From: Liolophura sinensis
Taxonomy: Eukaryota; Mollusca; Polyplacophora; Chitonida; Chitonidae
NCBI RefSeq assembly: GCF_032854445.1
Contig: NC_088300.1
Span: forward strand, 13,239,191-13,303,190
Direction of reading: 5' to 3'
DNA length: 64,000 nucleotides
The notes beneath the pieces were generated by a model, which was not told the origin of the DNA, did no database searches, and saw only the letters and a program-made list of their open reading frames with translations. Position numbers and translations under genes: made by a program. Positions 36,194 through 48,989 of this stretch are shown piece by piece; within the stretch, counting starts at the first letter, position 1, and each line of letters opens with the position of its first letter.

Positions 36194-36903
36194 TGTTACG
36201 ACCCAAACTGTCTGTCTGTAAAGAGATGGCTTGTTCAAAATACACGACAGTTTAGCCACACAAAAAGTAACCAAAACCAGCAGATTTTATTTTTCAACAA
36301 TTTATTAGGTTTAACAAGAGCAGATGACTTATACAACTACTAAAGTACTTACATGTACAACCGTGTCAAGTCCAAGTGGACGCATATACTCCACAATGCT
36401 GAAAACCACAAAGGCACAAATGCACAGAGGCAATATTCACAAGAGGGAAAATCCACAGTATAACTGAGTGTATGACGAAATATACACACAAATCCACAGA
36501 CAGGGTGCGTGTACTAATAAGCACTGTGTACACAATAGCACAAATTAAATATACAAGTTCAGATTGAACAAGTGCTCGGTGGAGATAAGATATAACAAAG
36601 CCAGAGGTTATAAAGACACCAAAATTCAGCACAAAAGGCCTACTAAAGTGACACACAGCGAAAGCATCCAAAACTCTCAATAATTCTCCTTTCTCCTCCT
36701 TTGACCTGCTTTCATAGGTCTTATATAGACTGATGGAATTTTCTAGAATAAGAAAATTCTTGAACACTTGTTGTAAACAAACAGGCCCCGAACTGAGGGT
36801 ATTCTGGAACATTCTAAGGCAGAGGCAGACAACAGGCCCTGAACTCAGCATGTCAACAGTGGCAAGCTAAATTTAGAAGTTAACGGCAGTTGTTCACATA
36901 ACA
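36194..36903 (-). mobile_element. Solo LTR, minus orientation, with 4-bp target duplication
   Basis: On the minus strand it starts TGTTATGTGAAC and ends GGTCGTAACA (710 bases), flanked by ATAT at 36190-36193 and 36904-36907. The sister units C1 (25979-26000) and C2 (30739-30760) carry the uninterrupted target, GGTAATATGAT running on towards ACATCAGTCACC, which confirms the insertion. A minus-strand TATATAA box lies at 36721-36727. The 161-codon minus frame inside has no gag or other domain. Lack of an internal region shows LTR-LTR recombination. Confidence 0.82.
36721..36727 (-). promoter_or_regulatory. TATA box of the solo LTR
   Basis: TATATAA on the minus strand, about 180 bases from the LTR start. 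Confidence 0.45.
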
Positions 36904-36982
36904 ATATATTGACATATATAACATCACTCACAAATTGGGACAAGGACTCATAACCACATGTAACCCTTCAAGGACGCATGCA

Positions 36983-37237
36983 TGGGGCCTCCGTGGCTTA
37001 GTTGGTTAACGCGCCAACGCAGCGTAATGATCCAGTAGCCTCTCACCAATGTGGTCGCTGTGAGTTCAAGACCAGTTCATGCTGGTTTCCTCTCCGGCCG
37101 TACGTGGGAAGGTCTGGTAGCAGCCTGCGGATGGTCGTGGGTTTGCCCCGGACCCCTTCCACCATAATGCTGGCCGCCGTCGTATAAGTGAAATATTCTT
37201 GATTAGGGCGTAATACAGCCATGAAAAAAAAATTAAA
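36983..37237 (+). mobile_element. SINE family 1 with 15-bp target duplication
   Basis: GGGGCCTCCGTGGCTTAGTT head, CAATGTGGTCGCTGTGAGTT B-box region, CTCTCCGGCCGTACGTGGGA body and an A-rich tail. Flanked by TCAAGGACGCATGCA at 36968-36982 and 37238-37252. C1 and C2 show the single target (GGGACGCATGCGGAG and ACGACTCATCCAGAG). Inserted after C4 separated. Confidence 0.95.
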
Positions 37238-38804
37238 TCAAGGACGCATGCAGGGTGTTGAATTTATTTGGTCCCAGTTGGACATATCATTTATAAGTCA
37301 ATCTGGATCCAAAATTCACTGACGTAAGAACTTTTGCATTAAACCGCGAGAATAGAGGCTATATACCTCGTGAACATTTGTACGAGTATAAGTTCCATCA
37401 GCGTAAATCTTTATCATATGTGTATGTTAAAATCGTAGTTATAGAGCTGGTTGACCCCACCATCTGTATGATTTACCCCGGGCATATCGATTTCCAAATC
37501 TTGAGTATGACGTTAATTTAAAACAATAATCAGATGGGTATATGTGTAACGGATGTTCCAGAGAAAATTTTCATCGTCTCTTCTTAGCTACATTGTTCAC
37601 TCGCAGGCTCATTTCACAATATTCTCCATGAACTAAATAAAACACTAACTTTTGAGCTCAAATTTAATTCGAAAAATATTGCACCATCTCCCTGTAGAAC
37701 ATGTGTGAATGTCATTTGCGATGGGATAATTATGAGCGAATTTGGCTGTCCATTTATACACTGTGTAGTTGTGTTGGTAGTAACAGAAAGGACCAGTACT
37801 ACCACGGAGATGTGTTTAATGACATTTCCTCATCCTTATTGAATCTTATTACACTTTGCGTGGTACAGAGTACAGAGAATCTTGGAAGAAAAAAGTCGCC
37901 CTTTTGTTAATGAAGTGAGTGTTGGAATCGAAATCTTCAGCATGCTACCCCAAAGAAAAGCAGCAATGGCACTGTGTATTGTGTTGGGATTGAGGATATA
38001 TCATCGATATCATTTAGGAAGATGCTTAAGGGATATGTTCAGACGTCAATGCTCCGTGTACACTCCAGGTGGATCCCGGTCGAACTCAGTTTAACAACCC
38101 GTCACTTCAAACAGAGCCTGATAACTATGGATTAGTCATGCTGATTCTCGTCTCTTGAACGCGTCTGTGGTTGACTGAATCACTGCCTTATACCCGATTC
38201 CGTCCATTCAATGAAGCTTAAAACGTCACTAGATGCTGGTCATGACCACTAGCCGTACAGCGGCCATTTTCAAAGAAAATATCTGTGTTATTGGTCTGGG
38301 TATTCTTTGATAGTATCTTTTGGATTACAAAAAAGTTTAATAGCAAAACACACACCAAGTATACATCACTTTAACTGTGTGTTTATTAACGCGTCTCTTA
38401 CTTTGATTTTATAAATCTATGTGTAATTACGGAAACTTGTCTATGACTAAACACACGTTCTCTACAGATGAAATCTATTCGACCTAAAACCTAGCATGTA
38501 ACAATAACCATCTTATTAATGTTAGCAAAAAAATTACACCGCACAAATAATCTAATCGGTAACCTACAAAAGGTCATAAGTTTTGAGCCAAAGAGGCCCA
38601 ATACATTACCTCAACTGAAATGTGAACTCAGTAACTATAGCACATCCGGCGTAATAAACTAAGTGTTCATTCGCCAATCTGTCAGCGTTGACACGAACGC
38701 ACGAGCTACTCGTCATATGACTAATGAGAGCTTTAGTCTTTCGGAACGTAAACGCAGTAGTATCAGGGGATTTGTGGCAGAATGTTGACCATATCCGTGA
38801 ACCA

Positions 38805-38977
38805 AACCGACCATTATAACACCGTCTACTCCAGTTGTCGTGGTGACAGATGCAATCAGACGGGGTGAACAGCGCTAAACCGGGTTTTAATGAAGGAAGT
38901 GTAAAGCCATACAGCAGTGCAGCTGCGTCATTAGGGAAAGCAGATAAGATTCAATAAATCTTCTGTCTGTAAGATTC
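38805..38977. repeat. Conserved island, copy in C4
   Basis: Aligns without any gap to 44222-44394; I count 157 of 173 bases identical, well above the flanks. Contains TACTCCAGTTGTCGTGGTG and GATTCAATAAATCTTCTGTC (an AATAAA hexamer on the plus strand). On the minus strand both copies read N-L-T-D-R-R-F-I-E-S-Y-L, then S-L-M-T-Q-L-H-C-C, and stop at the same TAA. Substitutions are not biased to third positions and the sequence past the stop is equally conserved, so coding is unproven. Confidence 0.65.
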
Positions 38978-40595
38978 GCTATTTTCAAATGTCGCTTCAG
39001 TTTACATACATGTTCTCGTACGACGAAATCTCTAGACTCATGGTACGAGGAACAGCGCCCAGAAGCGCGACGGTCTTCTGATGAAGAACTCAGATTCGTC
39101 CACACTTAAAATGAGTAGGCTACTTTCTTTAGCCATATTGATTCGTCTTTTCTGAGATGTAATCAATCACCTATCACCAGATAGACTTCATCTTATATCT
39201 GTGGTCTGATAGTGGTGTGGAGGGTATTGATAGACTTTTGGACTTCCCCTGCCCAATCATGACGGCGGATGATTTGGTTTAATAGACAGGGGTATAGAAC
39301 AAGAGAACCTATTGATATATCCACTATAGATATGAAAGTTTTAAGAACTGCAACCTTTCCTACAGGATTGGTAACGTTAGTAATCAGGACGAAAACAGTA
39401 AGATACGACTAAAATAGTAAAACGATGAAGACAAAAACACGGTATATAAGCATTACTTTGATATTCGTAAAAATATGTCAAAATCGATGTAACGATGTTA
39501 TAACAGTGAGAGATCCACATCCCCTTTGACCCCTTATGATACATGTCTGTAACTTAACAAAGACCTAATCGATAATATTAACTATTCATGGCAAATGCAA
39601 GAAAGTTTGATTCGGAATAACAACGAAGTTTCATGATGATCGAAATTCTTGATTTATCGAAAACAGCGCTTAATCTGCTCAACTGAAGATTTGACAAAAT
39701 GAGAAAACATCTGACTGGTCATTTTGAAAACAAATACACCCCATCCTGGTCAATCGTCCATTATAGACTGTCTGGAAGGGTGGCCACACTTAAGGAATGG
39801 AACACTTGTCAGGATGAACCCGTCAAGTAAAGGACGCCGTCGGAAGTTCCGGAAAATTATACTATACAGACGTGTCAGTTTTCTTCTTTGTGGTGTACAT
39901 TAACTCAGCTTTGATGTGCTGACATTTCCATTATGAGTGTGTACATTTTGGAATTGTTTTTCGGTGATTGCTGTGAAAGCTTATGGCCACCATGTTTCTC
40001 CAAACAGACAAAGCAGAGAGAGGGTTCACTTAAAAATTCATGACAGTAACACTTTGTTCCGCTTGATTTTAAAATCGGGTTGTCACAATTCATACTTTCA
40101 GAACAGACACTTATGTCAAAAACAACGTCCAGTAGAATGAGTTCAGAAATCAACAGTTTAAAAGGGCCGAAGCACAATGAATGTAGAGCATTTCATATCA
40201 TAACATATCTTAGTCTGATTACATTTAGATCTATTACTCAATGCTTCTTTACCAGATACGGCGACTTTTGAAGGAGTCAAGCCCATGACACCCATTACTA
40301 CATTGATCAGATCACGTGACAATATTCTACAACAACAAATATCAACCTTTGACCCCCACCTACAGAATCTGACTGTTCATATGAATAAACGTGATAAAAA
40401 TGTGTTTCTGTTATATCATATAATATACTCCCAACATCTGGGCGTATGTTCTCCAACAGTTTATCTATGGAAACAATAATTTTAAACCAACCAATTTTGA
40501 GTGCCCAAAGGACCAATCAAAAAGATGGAAAATATAAATCATTGCTTCTCTAAAGCGTTAGTTGACAGTTTTTTCCCTCAGTAATGTGGCCTAGT

Positions 40596-40713
<118 letters not shown>

Positions 40714-40944
40714 TATAGTCTGAAGTCTTCAAAGTGATTGCTGTACTCTGCCGTGAAACATTGTGCAAGCTACATTAACACATATATGTAATTGAGACGC
40801 TAATTGAGACAAATGATTATTTAACCAAATATTTATCTTCATAGGCAATGCTTAATCTATGTGTGCTGTAAAAAGTTCGCCGCTCATCAATATATTTGAA
40901 CATTGTGGCATATTGAAAAATGTTGTAAAGGACGTTCTCTCTTT

Positions 40945-41211
40945 AAGGGGCGTCCGTGGCTCAGTTGGTTAGCGCCCTAGCGCAGCGTAATGACGCAGGA
41001 GTCTCTCACCAATGCGGTCGCTGTGAGTTCAAGTCCAGCTCATGCTGGCTTCCTCTCCGGCCGTACATGGGATGGTATTTCAGCAACCTGCGGATGGTCG
41101 TGGGTTTCCCCCGGGCTCTGCCCGGTTTCCTACCACCATAATGCTGGCCGCCGTGGTATAAGTGAAATATCCTTGAGTACGGCGTAAAACATCAATCAAA
41201 TAAATAAATAA
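40945..41211 (+). mobile_element. SINE family 1, full length, 13-bp target duplication
   Basis: Intact tRNA-like head (CGTCCGTGGCTCAGTTGGTT as A-box region, GTGAGTTCAAGTCCAGC as B box), full body and (AAAT)n tail. Flanked by ACGTTCTCTCTTT at 40932-40944 and 41212-41224. Little decayed, hence relatively young. The two short frames inside are not genes. Confidence 0.95.
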
Positions 41212-41782
41212 ACGTTCTCTCTTTCTTATTACAGGGACGTTGCCAGTGGATTTTTGCAGTTGTAAGTGGGTGTGTAAGCGGATATATCAAGGAAAGGTGT
41301 TTAGATAACAGACGTTATCGCGTTCAGACTGGAAGAGCTGGTCTATGCTGCCTTGTACGAAACCTTACGATCATTAGATGGTCAACCATCTGCCTGTTGT
41401 AGATATCGCTGAAGGTCATTCTCGTACGGTTAGTGTTGTTATTGAGTCTGTCAGTCTGAAAGCCCTCATTCCCTGAAACTTATCCAGACATGGCCAATTA
41501 ACACGGAATTAACCTTGTATTAACGCTGCTGGAACTCCTCCAGTGACGGCAATACAAAGGTGAACAGTTGGAAGCTTGAATATTTTGAATCAAACTGAGG
41601 TTACAGCTTTGTGTAATTTGAGCGCAAGATTTTTGTCCAGCCATTTCTAAATTTGAGAATTACATTTTGTACAAAGAAACCGGCAATTATTAACAGAAGC
41701 GACTATATCCACATTCTTACAGACAAGTAAATCTACGTCGACTTACAGATTACACGCAATATTTCGATTACGTCAACGACTT

Positions 41783-41785
<3 letters not shown>

Positions 41786-41813
<28 letters not shown>

Positions 41814-41880
41814 TTCATTTGATTGGTGTTTCACACCGTTCTCAACAATATTTCACTTATAGAACGGCGGCCAGCATTAT
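41786..41880 (-). mobile_element. SINE family 1, short 3' fragment with 13-bp target duplication
   Basis: Long (ATTT)n stretch, then CATTTGATTGGTGTTTCAC and the TATTTCACTTATA segment on the plus strand, that is a 5'-truncated minus insertion. Flanked by TCAACGACTTTTA at 41773-41785 and 41881-41893. Confidence 0.93.
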
Positions 41881-42149
41881 TCAACGACTTTTACCTATAA
41901 AAACTATGACGACATAGTTAATATATGTTAATATCAATACAAACCTTTGCGGAGCAGGGTTGTGAACTGGGTGTAAATATAAAATTCTTTGTTCCTTTTC
42001 AGATTCTAATTTGCCTAAATAAAAGTGCTTTGAACAAGATAAAAGTGAACATTTTGAAGATACTTCTTTAAAAGCACTCATTTTTCATTCAGATCGGGAT
42101 ACTAAAGTTTATTTACATGTACACTATCATTTAGCACAATGACTTAGAA

Positions 42150-42350
42150 GCGCCACATCAGTTGTGATCGCAGGCATTTGAAGTCCAGCTTTTTCTGGCT
42201 TCCTCTCCACGAACCTTGTGGTCCTTGTGGTCCTTACCCCCGGGCTCTGACCGGTTTTCTCTCACCATAATGCTGTCAGCCGTCGTAAAGTACAAATATT
42301 CTTGAGTACGGTGAAAACTCCAATCAAATAAACAACCAAATAAATCAACA
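42150..42350 (+). mobile_element. SINE family 1, diverged copy
   Basis: TGAAGTCCAGCTTTTTCTGG, CTTCCTCTCCACG, CCCCCGGGCTCTGACCGG, ATTCTTGAGTACGG and the tail CAATCAAATAAACAAC. A small GTGGTCCTT duplication lies inside. The head is poorly preserved. Confidence 0.88.
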
Positions 42351-43737
42351 AAGCGGCGAATATGAATAATGCAAGGATCTTGCTCCTTTTATAAATATGA
42401 CAATCGGTTTCAATTACATGTTCAATCTACAATTGACAAACCAAGCGCTGTTATTACTTTATCTTCCACTCGCTCTTTTATGTTTAGAGGCAAGCTAAAC
42501 TTGGGTAATATGGGTAATAGAAAACGACAGTTTAAATGTGGACCCATAGTTTTGAAAAAGCCACTTTCAATCAACTGTTTTGGTTAACCACAAAAGTCTT
42601 CACCTAACAACACTGCATACACAGATGCGTCTGAAAACTGAATTAGCAGAGCCGGTTCTTCAGCCTAACACGTTACTCTGTGACAATTCCATTGCTGCAT
42701 TGAACAAACATAGCGAATGGTGTAGTTTGTTAAATCTACTATCACGATTAATATGCAGATGGGAGCATTATGTTTATAGCTTATATAACTGAAGATCTCC
42801 GCTTGTCTAGAATGCTCCTCTTTGCGCCGCCGCAAGCCCATTGCCAAATACAAAGATATGCATATTCGCTGACTTAAAACACTGAATGTTTTTTTTTGTA
42901 AAATCCAAGGCTTCGCACATTCATCTTTAATCAGACAAGTATTACACCATCTTTTATGTTACACATACGAGTGTGGTTTGCGATCGGACATCTTCAAAGT
43001 ATGAACAAACCTGGCTTCGCATGTTTTCTGTAGTTGCCGAGCCGCTGATCTACTCACCCGCCAGTCTGTTTGCTGTACGAACGGACCAGTACTGTCACGG
43101 AGCTATTTATTAGAGGTTACTAACCCTGTTGGAATTTGATTGCTCTGTGTGTGATCGAAACCATAGGATTTCTGTAACTCTGTTTTTATCTCCTTTGATC
43201 TAAAAGAGTAATGGCAAAATCCGAATGTATTTTACGTTTACAGAGGATCTTGGAGGAAAAAGTTCTACTTTTATTAATGAATCGAGATCTTCAGCATGTT
43301 GCCCAGAAGAAAAGCAGCAGTGAGAATGTGGATTGTGCCAGGATTGGGGATATATCATCGATATCAGATAGAAAGGGACTTAAGGGATATGTTCAGACGT
43401 CAATGCTCCGTGTACACTTCTAGTGGATCCTGATCGATTTAAGCTTAATAGCCCGTCACTTCACACACACCTTGATAAATGTGGATTATGCCGGCTCCCG
43501 TCTCCTTAACACGTGGGTGCTTACATCTGGTGTTTACACAAGGTTACTTCCATTCAAAGCTTATGCCTCCCTTGATATTGGTAATGACCATCATCCTAAC
43601 TGCGGGCGACTACGTACAAGAAAGCATTGTTATTTCCTTAAATATTCTTCCTGATTTTTAAAATAACTTTAGTATTCACATAAAGGAAACAGCACCAAAA
43701 TATACACAAATTTTACAACTCTGTTATGTTTAGTTCT

Positions 43738-43978
43738 TTGTTTATTTCATTCTTCCGCCGCACTCAAGAATATTTCACTTTCCAGTATTATAGTGGGAGG
43801 AAACCAGGTAGAGTCAGGAAACCCACGACTGTCTTCAGGCTGCTAACAGACCTCTCCATCTACGGCCGGGGAGGAAGCCAGCAAGAGCTGAACTAGAATT
43901 CAAGGCAACCGCATTGGTGAGAGGTTCCTGAGCAATTACGCCGAGCTGGCATGCTAACCCCCTCGGTCATGGAGGCCA
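43738..43978 (-). mobile_element. SINE family 1, near full length
   Basis: On the minus strand it begins TGGCCTCCATGACCGAGGGG, with the CCTCCCCGGCCGTAGATGG and GGTTTCCTCCCACTATA segments and ends in AAATAAACAAAG. Diverged by several substitutions. Target duplication not clear. Confidence 0.88.
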
Positions 43979-44221
43979 CCGCATGTAACAATTGTCACCA
44001 TGTTCATTTTTGTACAAAAATACAGCATGTGTTGCATTACTTTAACTAGAATGTGAACTCAAGCCTTAAACTTTTATTCATCTAACAATTTTCCTTACAG
44101 TGTTTGACCTCCAACACCTCTGCTACCGTCAAATCGACAATGACAGCTGTAGCATTTTTGGAAACGTAAAGTCAGTGCTATCAGGGATGAGAAGCAGAAT
44201 ATTGACCAAATCCGTGAACTA

Positions 44222-44394
44222 AACCGACCATTATAACACTGTCTACTCCAGTTGTCGTGGTGTCAGATACAATCAGAGCGGGTGAACAGCGCTAAACCCG
44301 ACTTTAATGAAACAAGTGTAAAGCAATACAGCAGTGCAGCTGCGTCATTAAGGATGACAGATAAGATTCAATAAATCTTCTGTCTGTCAGATTC
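44222..44394. repeat. Conserved island, copy in C5
   Basis: Partner of 38805-38977, same length, 157/173 identical. Homology continues more weakly on both sides (44172-44500 against 38755-39090). The minus-strand reading keeps the same terminal stop as the partner but is shifted out of frame upstream by an indel. Confidence 0.65.
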
Positions 44395-47036
44395 CCTGTT
44401 TTCAGATGTCACTTGAGTTTTACATACATGCTATCGCAGGGCGAAATTTCCACATTCAACGTAGGTAGAACAGCGTCTGGAAGGGCCACGGTCTTCTGAT
44501 GAAGAACTCTGTAGGAATATTGATTTCTTTTTTAGGAGGGGAGGGGGTTATACATTCAATGACATAGCACCTGAGACACTTTATTTAACGTCTCCAAGCT
44601 TGTCAGCTTGGCAGCAGGGTACTGACAGATCTACCAAAACTTTCTGACCGTCTGCAGTTTTCATAAGAGCATGTGTTTGAATTTATATAGAAGATTTCAG
44701 GACGTCTATCCTCAACTATACAGAGTTGGAAATTTAAAAACTGCAAGTTTTCATAGAAATTTTATATTGGACACGTATTTATCGTTGGTAATCAGAAGAA
44801 AAACAGGAAGTCACCTAGATGTGGAATAATTTGAAATGTATAGGCACTACTTTTGATATTTTGACAACAGATCACATCATTTTAAAGAAGTATTTCCCAA
44901 AAGTAAAAACGCCCAAATGCCTTTAGATTGTATGGCTAAGACTTTAAAAGGATTTGATCGATGAAATCAGCCATTTAACAAAAATTAAGAGTCCATTCGA
45001 AACGATAAAACTTTCTAATGTGTAACGATCGAAATAACTGACCCATCAAGGACATGGCTTAATGGGATTATCTGCTACGTTATGGTGAGATTCGAATGCG
45101 ATATCAGCTGAGACAAATTAGCTGCTTTAAAAAGGTGACTTTTGAAGACGTAAGGGTGAGAAAGAATCTTTTATTCTGAGTTAACCTTGTAGCAGAGTGA
45201 CCAAAAGCCTAGTTCGAGCATTTAAGAGCCATGATGAATATTCTGGAAACATATAACAAGGGCTTAATTCAAATGATGGCAAGATTGAAGCTCAATCCTA
45301 CGGTGAATTGACGTGTATTGGAAATAATTCTGATTGGGTTAAATCAGTCGGGTAAGTAGTCACGTGACAACAAATATTTCCAAGCATGTTATGATACTAT
45401 AACCGTCTTCCTGAAGCTGTGGTTTTATTAAATCCCACTGAAAAGCTGCTGCAGTGGTATACAGTTTGAAAAATAGACTTTCCATAAGATGTTTGAGGAA
45501 AGTAGTTATTTTTAGAATTAATACATGTATTAATCTAGAAATGTTAACATTTATGTTATCTGGCTTATGTCAAGGAGTATACAACCAATTTACACGGCTG
45601 TTACCTCCCACATTTCATCTAGTTATTCACTGAACTGATAATAAAGAGTGGCGTCTCAACATGGGTTTGGCGTAAAGTGTTAATCACAAATGAGATCATT
45701 TTAGCTCTGAATTGATCAATAAGTGGCCCTAAAAACCTTGTATATATCATAGAAATGAACGCACTTTGAATTGTGACACTACCCTAACCTCTTTGGTCTT
45801 TCACATTGTTTCAACGCGACAAAGATGAATTTATTTTCTTCTGGCACGAAAAGGGTCTGTAGCCAAATATCTTGTCTCTTATTCCATTTTATGTGGTACT
45901 TTGAATCACGTTTGTTAAAGTTTTGGCCCGGTGAGAGAAAACTGGGTTGGCAATTGGGAAATACATGTATTCCGATATAAATGACCGTTATTCTCCAAAC
46001 AGGTCGATTTGATGGTAATAGTAACAGGTCTATAATGTTGATTAGAATCTGAAATAATAAATCACTTGTCCGGACTGACCTTTCAGGTGAAGGAAGCAAT
46101 TTTGTAAGCTCTGGGACATTTGGACCTTGACATTAAACCCTAGTGGCGTGGACGTCAATTTTCTTCTTTGTGGCGTACATTTGTCTCGCTTTGATGTTTG
46201 AGACTATAAATTATCAGTACGTATTTACATTTTGGAATGGTTTGGCCGTCTGGCTGTACTGAAAGCTTATTCCAAAACACGCCTACTTGATACAGCACTC
46301 GGATTGTTTAATTGTCTAAAATTCATTTTTTTCAGATGCTATGTTAGAACAACGTCCTGTAACGTGATTTCGGACATGAACAGATCAAATTCGCGGCGGC
46401 ATAATGACTGTGACGTTTCACAGGCCCGATATGTTTTGATAACATTTGTCTTCGTTAATTGTGTTCATTACACCTAGGATACAATATTTACGACTACATT
46501 AAAAAGCCATGCACTTTCAGACAAGGTGGAAGAATTCTACAACAAAAAATATTCAGCATGGCATCTTGGTAAATCTGGGATTTCTGACTCTTCACATGAG
46601 TAAACATGATTAAAAAAAGATACGTATTTCTTTTGTATTTTATTTTCTCCCGGAACGGTATTTGTGATCTTGTTTTCAAAACTCCAGTTGTGTATCCATG
46701 GAAACATTTATTTAAGACCATTATGTGCAAATATCACTTCCTAGACGTCATCCACATGACGCAGACAGCTGTGCACATAATGGCAGTAATTGTGTGGACA
46801 TGGCAACAGTCCTATAAAGTGAAACAAAAAGACAAACCGTTGCTCGCTTAAAGAGTTATAGCTGTATCTTTTTATGCCAGTAATCTGGTTTAGATGGTAC
46901 CCAGTTTGTCATGGAACATTGTTCACGACACACGAAAACACATACGTAGAAATACAACTAGGCAACTATATCATATGCAACAGCGTAGACGCCCGTTACA
47001 TATGTCCGACGAATATATGTAGTAGACAAATATTAA

Positions 47037-47195
47037 TTTTATTTATTTGATTGATTGGTGCTTCACGCCATCCTCCAGAATATCTGCCTTATACGATGCT
47101 GCTCGTCATTATTGTGAGTGCATATCTGTCAGAGCTCCGAGAAAACCCATCACCTTCCACCCTCCTACTTCCGACCCGAGGGAAAGACAGTATGA
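47037..47195 (-). mobile_element. SINE family 1, heavily decayed copy
   Basis: ATTTATTTGATTGATTGGTG and CTTCACGCCAT...CTTATACGA on the plus strand correspond to the reversed tail and terminus. The rest is barely recognisable. Absent from the matching place in D2 (55740). Confidence 0.65.
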
Positions 47196-48989
47196 GCGTT
47201 TTAGTGTTGCAATAGTAACAGTAAAAGGTGCTATGCACAAAAAACTATTTTAAACGAAAAACAACTTAAAAATTAACCAATTCTGCCGTTTTTTTTTATA
47301 TCTAACCTAATCGAACCATGCTGTGTCACCCTAACGCATATCAACAATTTCATTTGAAATTTACGAGAAAAATGGGTTCAAAAAGTGAAACGATAGTTGT
47401 AACTATGTTATTTAAACGTCATCGTATCAAAGGTCACGTTTCTGAAAGCAATGAACGTAAGGTGATAAGGATAATTTGCCACACTGCGGGCGATTCCTTT
47501 GTCTGTCTTGTTGCAATCTTTGCAGGACATACATTTATCCTCTTGAGAATCTGACACCTACGCACATCGATTGTTAAACAATCTGTCTCATAAACAGCAG
47601 ACAAGGATAGGATGCTGAAATATTGAAAACATTCTCAGGAATTAAGATGTTTGCTAATTGGTGGTGTCTAGAATCTTCCGCCAATATAACATACATACTG
47701 AGCCTGATATGTATTTGTATGTCTGGTGTGGGATAGTTCGTCCGGCATATACCTCCGGCACGGCGTAAATTCCTTCACCATTAAAGCACAATTGGTGCGT
47801 CAGTAAAATAGATAAATCCATGACAATTTAAAACTTGTGATTTTGGTACATCCTTCCATGTGACAGTCTGAGGCATAACGCCAATAGAGCGTGAAAGGTG
47901 TTATGACCAAAGTGAAAATCATATAACCCAAAGAAAACATGACAAACGTTACTTCATAGCATCTATGGATTCCGCACATCACTGGATCGCATGAGCGCGG
48001 CTCAGACAAGAGCGTTTGACCTATTTTCGTTCCACTATACACTGTTATGACGGCATCAGTTATTTAAATTTTAACATATTTGTCTTGGCATCACAGTTAA
48101 TGAGTTTTTGTTATTTATCCGGAGAACCACAACTAAGCATTATGTTGTTTTTCAAATTTTGTTTTAAGTCAAAATTCTTCTTTGTTTGAATCTACTTTAC
48201 GCCTGATTGCTTTTGCAATGATGGAAATACTAAAGGGTATGTATTCTCATACATTGCTTCGGTTTAATGTCCAGTAGATCAGTAGAGAAAGAATTACACA
48301 CCTCTGACCAATATCCTTTACGCATCCAAGTTATTAACATGAACTCATACATTTATAAGTTAGAAACCTTTGGCATATAAGACGCAGATTGTATACGACA
48401 GCTGATTTATCCCAGCCACAATGAATTCTCACTTAACCCTGTTGCCCTGACAGAGCTAAGCCCCAGCCCTTAATCTCCTGCCGAATTCAGCAGGAGAACC
48501 TTAGCTTTTCAGAAAAGTGAATCAACACTGCAACAGATCACTGGCTTTCTGCTGACCGTGGCCCGCCCAAGTCATCAAAAAGCTGTCTCTGGTCGTTGTT
48601 GAGATGACAGAAGAACCTGAACTCTGAGCACAGCACTGAGCCTCGGATTAATGAACAATCTGTCTCATAAAGCAGACCGGCTATGCGGATGTGCCGATAT
48701 GAATCACAAATAAGACCTGTCAATCCGCTCCAAGTTTATATACATTTACCACGAAAACCCTGCATCTAGCATCTGCAAGAGGAGATATTACTGCGCAACA
48801 GTCAAAAGAATACAGAACTGACTTTTTCCTCTGTACAGCACATATATGCAAGGACGTTTTCAATAAATAAGTTGATATATCACATTTCCACGACTTTTCA
48901 ACATTTTGGGGTCCAAAAATATTTTATGTACGCATTTACCAGCTACTCATACTCCATATTCTCTTCTCTTCATTGTCAACCACTCTCAC

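Larger units (their letters stand above)
36090..39700. repeat. Tandem duplication unit C4
   Basis: GATGATGTAAACCAGA at 36098 and GTAATATGATGAAATA at 36178 match 25917/25979 and 30739. The unit is interrupted by an LTR (36194) and a SINE (36983), then continues with GGTCCCAGTTGGACAT at 37269, TTCAGCATGCTACCCC in the C module at 37937, and the 38525-39400 blocks. It is joined to an A block at about 39700. The 70-codon frame 37882-38094 is part of the C module. Confidence 0.8.
41590..45980. repeat. Tandem duplication unit C5
   Basis: CTGAGGTTACAGC (41598) and AAGAAACCGGCAATTATTAAC match the start of C2 and C3. 42510-42640 (AAAACGACAGTTTAAAT and AAAAAGCCACTTTCA) matches 27880-28010 and 31775-31900. 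The C module lies at 43070-43640, the conserved island at 44222 and the CACGGTCTTCTGATGAAGAA block at 44488 (39071 in C4). 44900-45980 shows no clear sister copy and no gene. Confidence 0.75.

Noticed and set aside
36366-36851. 161-codon minus-strand frame
   Set aside because: It lies wholly within the solo LTR, has no gag, env or other motif, and runs across the LTR's TATA box.
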